NCBI RefSeq assembly: GCF_900098745.1
Contig: NZ_FQTT01000015.1
Coordinates: 158,558 to 222,557 of the forward strand
Length of the DNA: 64,000 nucleotides
DNA from: Actinomyces glycerinitolerans
Lineage (GTDB): Bacteria; Actinomycetota; Actinomycetes; Actinomycetales; Actinomycetaceae
Direction of reading: 5' to 3'
Within the stretch, counting starts at the first letter, position 1. The number at the start of each line of letters is the position of its first letter. Positions 60,649 through 64,000 of the stretch are shown here, piece by piece. The position numbers and the translations under genes were made by a program. The notes under the pieces are model-generated. The model searched no databases, was not told the origin of the DNA, and saw nothing but the letters and a program-made list of their open reading frames with translations.

Positions 60649-62385
60649 ATGCGACTGCTCATCAGCGAGCTCTACAAGCTCTACGTCTATCGGTGGCCCG
60701 CTCTGCTGCTGGCCGGGGCACTGGTCGCTTGCGCTCTCCTGGACATCTACCTCGCCCTGGCGTACTCCTCCTCCGCCGGCTCCTATGTGAGCACGGCACT
60801 GAGCTTCAACGAGCTCGTCTGCCGCCTGGCGTGGTTCACCCTGCCCGTCCTGGTCTTGGCCGGTGACGCGCGTGATGGCATGCTGGCCAGTGTCGTCCTG
60901 GTCCGTCCGCGTCCGCGCGCGATCCTGGCCGCCAAGCTCGTCTCCTCCCTTGTCGCCGCCCAGGTCAGCGCCCTGGGGTCCCTGGTCCTCATCGCGGCCT
61001 TCATGCCGCTGGGAGGCTGGCCCGACGCCGCCACCGCCCTGGCCGCCGCCGCCCCGATGGCCGCTCGCTTGCTGGTGCTGCCGCCGCTGGCAGTGTGCTT
61101 CGGTTTTGGCGTGGCCGTCCTGGCCAACTTGAGGTCACTGCCGTGGGTGGCGACGGGACTGGTCCTCTGGAGCCAGGTGATCGAGAAGCTCCTCTTCACC
61201 GTCGTGGGCAACCTCGTGCCTCCGTCCGTCGGAGCGGCCCTGGCCCCGTATTCCGCCGCTGTCATGTGGTTGTACGGCGGCTGGGGCGAGATGGGCCTGC
61301 CTGCCTTTGACACCTGGGGCTTCCTGCCGCTGGCGGGCCTGGCCGCCCTCACCTGTGCGGCCGCCGCCTTCCTCCTCATGCGTACCGCCGACCCGGCCGG
61401 ACGGCCCTGGGGCCTGCACACCGTCGCTCTGACCGCCGAGGCCGCACCCGTCATGAGCGCCACCCCGACGACGACCGCCTCCGCGCATACCGCCACGGCC
61501 GCAGCAACCCCGACGCGTCAGGCGGCCGACGGCGACGCCGCTCGCCCTCACCTGGTGGGAGCGCCTGCCCCCACTACCGGGGCCAGGTCCCGCAGGGGTG
61601 TGTTGGCTGATGTCCTGGCCTGGCTTTGGGCCAGTATGAGCGCCCACGGAGCGTTGCGGCGCACGCTGCTCCTGACCCTGTTCACCGCCGTCGCGAACGC
61701 CGCCATCACTGCCGGCGTGGTGGTCATCTTCGAGATCTCCCTGACCTCCTCCGGTGCCCTCAGTGACGCCGAGTCCGCGTTCGTGGCCGTCAGCAGCGGG
61801 TGGGGCATGCTCTGCCTGCCGTTGACCGTCCTGACCGGCTCGTGGACCTACCTGCGTCTCATCCAAACCCGCGAGCTGGCCCTGGTCTACACGGCTCTTC
61901 CGCGTCGAAGCGCCGTCATCACCGCCTGCGCGGTCCACGCCGGCCTCCAGGCGGCGGTGGTCACCCTGGTGTCCATCGCCGCGGGTCTTGCGGTCCTGAG
62001 CACTGCCACCAGCGTCAGCGCCGTCCTGGCCACTGCCGGTCTTACCCGGATGTTGGTCGCCGCCCCGCTGGGCGCCGTCCTCGCCCAGCTCAGCGTCATC
62101 GGAGCCGCCGTCCTCATCCGCCGGCCGATCCCCGCCCTGGCGGGCGTGGCCGGCTGGCTCCTGCTGGCTGAGCCCCTCCTCCAGAGCAGCAGCCCGGTCT
62201 TGGAGCGAGTAGTCGGCAGGCACACCATCAGCGCTCTGGTTGACAACCTCGTCAGTCCCAGCTCCTTCGCCGACGAGACCCTGAGCACCCCCTCGGCCGT
62301 CATGTGGCTCATCGCGCTTGCTGCCGTCCTCGTCACCACGGCTGTCGTCGTCGAGCGACGGCGCCCAGGAGTCGTCGGGAACTGA
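60649..62385 (+). CDS. Two-domain ABC exporter permease
   Basis: The 578-residue protein consists of two similar six-TM halves (about 1-250 and 330-575), joined by an Ala/Thr/Pro-rich linker of about 70 residues (SATPTTTASAHTATAAATPT). Each half resembles one ABC-2 immunity permease, so this is a fused pair. ATG 60649 is preferred: AAGGAG lies 12 nt upstream, while GTG 60640 is too close. It is coupled to the ATPase gene. The probable role is export of, or protection from, a peptide or lipid-II-targeting compound. Confidence 0.85.
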   Translation: MRLLISELYKLYVYRWPALLLAGALVACALLDIYLALAYSSSAGSYVSTALSFNELVCRLAWFTLPVLVLAGDARDGMLASVVLVRPRPRAILAAKLVSSLVAAQVSALGSLVLIAAFMPLGGWPDAATALAAAAPMAARLLVLPPLAVCFGFGVAVLANLRSLPWVATGLVLWSQVIEKLLFTVVGNLVPPSVGAALAPYSAAVMWLYGGWGEMGLPAFDTWGFLPLAGLAALTCAAAAFLLMRTADPAGRPWGLHTVALTAEAAPVMSATPTTTASAHTATAAATPTRQAADGDAARPHLVGAPAPTTGARSRRGVLADVLAWLWASMSAHGALRRTLLLTLFTAVANAAITAGVVVIFEISLTSSGALSDAESAFVAVSSGWGMLCLPLTVLTGSWTYLRLIQTRELALVYTALPRRSAVITACAVHAGLQAAVVTLVSIAAGLAVLSTATSVSAVLATAGLTRMLVAAPLGAVLAQLSVIGAAVLIRRPIPALAGVAGWLLLAEPLLQSSSPVLERVVGRHTISALVDNLVSPSSFADETLSTPSAVMWLIALAAVLVTTAVVVERRRPGVVGN

Positions 62386-62417
62386 CCTGGACGGAGCACC
62401 ATCCGCGCACCCTTTCA

Positions 62418-62460
62418 GGGTGGCCCTGGCCGGCGACAGCCTCACCGGCCAGGGCCACCC
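62418..62460 (+). terminator. Strong hairpin after the exporter operon
   Basis: A perfect 16-bp stem (62418-62433 / 62445-62460; arm GGGTGGCCCTGGCCGG) with an 11-nt loop lies 33 nt after the permease stop. It is the best terminator in the window although there is no T-run. Confidence 0.75.
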
Positions 62461-63006
62461 CTCTGTCCGCACGGCTGGCTCCAGCAGCAGGCGGCGAGAC
62501 CGCCCCCCGCGCCCATGCGGAAGGGATCCAGGTTCTTGATCGCTGCTGGCCTGACAACCAGCAGCGGTACAACGCGCTTAGGTAGAGGGGTTCGAGGCAA
62601 GAGCACCGGGCCTGGGAATGGAAACCGTTCCCAGGCCCCAAACTATCCAAAATTAAAAGGACCGGTCAGTTGCGATATGAAACGATGCGGCATCCCCACT
62701 TCGGGTATGTGAATGATGCAGGCGAAATGGGCAGTGATGACTCGCTCGGTGAGGCGGTGACACGGATGGGAGATGGGGGTTCGGCAGGTGCTGCTGTGGC
62801 GGGACTTGCCAGCCCCGGGAGCGATACGGACATGGCGATGGCAGAGGGGTGCGAAGGGAACGTATGTGCGGTGACTTCCTATCGGTTGTGGATCCGGTGG
62901 GGTAGCCGCATCTTGTTCCACACAGCTGCGTGGTCTGTTCATCATTGAGTCCCCACTCGATTCCGCCTTTCGAGAGAACCCGACGAGACGTAACGAGGAG
63001 GGACGA
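62461..63006. other. Non-coding stretch before the second two-component pair
   Basis: I do not find a convincing gene. It includes an interrupted palindrome at 62608-62638 (arms GGGCCTGGGAA and TTCCCAGGCCC). An open frame at 62670-62948 on the plus strand and one at 62643-63116 on the minus strand overlap each other and lack ribosome sites. Confidence 0.5.
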
Positions 63007-63675
63007 CTAGCCGCCGATGCCCCGCTTGTACGCCTCGGTGACGATCTCCAGTCGGCTACCCACCCCCATCTTGCGCATAAGCGAGGAAACGTGAGTTTTG
63101 ACGGTGGTCTCCGCAACGTTCATCTGGCGTGCAATCTGGCGGTTGGTGCGTGCCTGACACAGAAGCCGAAGCACTTCCCGCTCTCGCCCCGATAGATCGA
63201 GTTCCGCGGTGGAACCGGTACTGGGGCGCTGGCCACGCACGTAGCGGTCCAAGACGCGGCTGGTGGGTCCGGGCGAGAGGACCTTACCGCCCCCGTGGAC
63301 GGTCCGAATCGCCGCCGCGATCTCGGCGGCAGGCGTGGTCTTGAGAAGGAAGCCCGAAGCGCCGGCGGCGATTCCGCCATCGAGGAAGGTATCGTCATCG
63401 AAGGTGGTCAATAGGAGTACCCGGGTATGACCGCCGGTGGCGAGGATCCGCGAGGTTGCTCCAATGCCATCCAGAACCGGCATCTGGATGTCCATGAGTA
63501 CGACGTCCACCATGTGGTCGTGGACAAGATCAACCGCCTCGGCGCCGTTGGTGGCGGTGGCCACTATTTCGATACCGTTTTCCCGACCGAGGAGCATGGA
63601 TAGCGAGTCGAGCACGATGGCGTCGTCATCCACGATGACAACGCGGATCGGACTGGGCTGGGTGTTTTGGCTCAC
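63007..63675 (-). CDS. NarL/LuxR-family response regulator
   Basis: The 222-residue regulator has a receiver pocket VIVDDD, phospho-acceptor D62 in VVLMDIQMPVLDG, and switch residues in LLLTTFDDDTF and LLKTTPAAE. A LuxR-type HTH follows (LSGREREVLRLLCQARTNRQ). The GTG start at 63675 overlaps the stop of the kinase gene (GTGA). The pair may control the exporters encoded at 57-62 kb. Confidence 0.93.
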   Translation of the reverse strand: MSQNTQPSPIRVVIVDDDAIVLDSLSMLLGRENGIEIVATATNGAEAVDLVHDHMVDVVLMDIQMPVLDGIGATSRILATGGHTRVLLLTTFDDDTFLDGGIAAGASGFLLKTTPAAEIAAAIRTVHGGGKVLSPGPTSRVLDRYVRGQRPSTGSTAELDLSGREREVLRLLCQARTNRQIARQMNVAETTVKTHVSSLMRKMGVGSRLEIVTEAYKRGIGG

Positions 63676-64000
63676 GGTTTGCCCTTTTCGTTGGTCGGTG
63701 TGAGGGTGAGGGTGGTGGTTAGGTCGGGTGTGGGGGGTGCGGGGTCTAGTGGGGTGTTGGTGTCTTGTCTCAGGAGGCGCAGCATGGTGCGCAGGTCGAG
63801 GACTGATTGGTGGCCGGTGGTGATGATGTCGTCTAGGGCGGTGTTGATCTGGTCGGTGTGGTTGGGGTTGTGGAGGTGGGCTTGTGCTTGTTGGGCGCGC
63901 AGGACGATTTGGGTGTTGGCGCGGGCGAGGGTGTCGTGGAGTTCGCGGGCGATGAGGGCGCGCTGCTCGCGCAGGGCTTGGGCGTGAGCGGCCCGGGCCC
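63672..64000 (-). CDS. Sensor histidine kinase, C-terminal part (runs off the right edge), no visible HATPase
   Basis: The visible 108 residues hold a HisKA_3 dimerisation domain with the phospho-acceptor motif RALIARELHDTLARANTQIV and a following helix NTALDDIITTGHQSVLDLRT. After LRLLRQD the protein ends with a Thr/Pro-rich tail (…TLTLTPTNEKGKP) and stops where the regulator starts. The HATPase domain that normally follows is absent. The 5' end lies outside the window, so the N-terminal sensor is unknown. Confidence 0.75.
   Translation of the reverse strand, partial: ARAAHAQALREQRALIARELHDTLARANTQIVLRAQQAQAHLHNPNHTDQINTALDDIITTGHQSVLDLRTMLRLLRQDTNTPLDPAPPTPDLTTTLTLTPTNEKGKP

Noticed and set aside
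61135..62472. Minus-strand frame opposite the two-domain permease
   Set aside because: Shadow frame with Gly/Asp/Gln-rich composition. The plus-strand permease has clear TM periodicity.
62643..63116. Overlapping frames on both strands before the second response regulator
   Set aside because: Neither the minus-strand frame nor the plus-strand frame 62670-62948 has a ribosome site or a recognisable domain, and the minus one overlaps the regulator gene.

Overview
The window is high-GC DNA with Shine-Dalgarno starts, frequent GTG starts and many 4-bp ATGA/GTGA overlaps. The protein set (SCO6880/DUF6668/DUF4913 transfer genes, IS1634-type transposase, siderophore ABC system, LuxR-type two-component pairs) points to an actinobacterium. 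Actinomyces or a close relative in the Actinomycetaceae is my inference. I see no rRNA, tRNA or CRISPR array.

Region 1 (1 to ~14.7 kb) is part of an integrated conjugative element. A rightward operon (834-10472) encodes a Gram-positive type IV secretion apparatus: DUF6668 protein, small two-TM protein, two anchored NTF2-like proteins sharing a 190-bp near-identical tract, a VirB6/TrbL-like channel protein, an SCO6880-like protein, a VirB4-like ATPase and a VirD4-like coupling protein, then a DUF4913 protein. Converging on it is a leftward cargo operon (14638-10462): a putative antitoxin, a zeta-type toxin, a GAD-like/DUF1851 immunity protein, a Ntox15-type DNase and a charged helical protein. 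The DNase and the zeta toxin end in related Arg/Pro-rich tails, which suggests a shared export signal for the adjacent secretion system. No relaxase or integrase lies in the window.

Region 2 (14.7-22.7 kb) is a leftward siderophore-uptake operon (binding protein, two permeases, ATPase, siderophore-interacting reductase). Its upstream region is split by an IS1634-family element flanked by direct repeats of about 164 bp. The duplication carries a DtxR/IdeR-like box. Region 3 (22.7-25.6 kb) has a sugar O-acetyltransferase, a serine-resolvase relic, a Fic/VbhA-like toxin-antitoxin pair and about 1.1 kb of repeat-rich non-coding DNA.

Region 4 (25.6-39.6 kb) is mostly chromosomal housekeeping: ROK glucokinase, DsbA-like oxidoreductase, flotillin with an NfeD-like partner, a DUF2079 membrane protein, a methyltransferase, a NarL-type two-component pair, two small membrane proteins and a large MprF-like protein with an embedded degenerate kinase fold. 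Region 5 (40-57 kb) is a glycan-utilisation locus: a DeoR-HTH/LacI-sensor hybrid regulator, heparinase II/III-like lyase, DUF2264 protein, sugar ABC importer, YesL-like protein and oxidative catabolic enzymes (2-hydroxyacid dehydrogenase, ThuA, sugar isomerase, SDR, flavoprotein, Gfo/Idh/MocA). Region 6 (57-64 kb) holds two drug/peptide-type ABC exporters, small ORFs, a broken PPOX-like gene, large palindromes, and a second two-component pair whose kinase lacks a recognisable ATPase domain and runs off the right edge.
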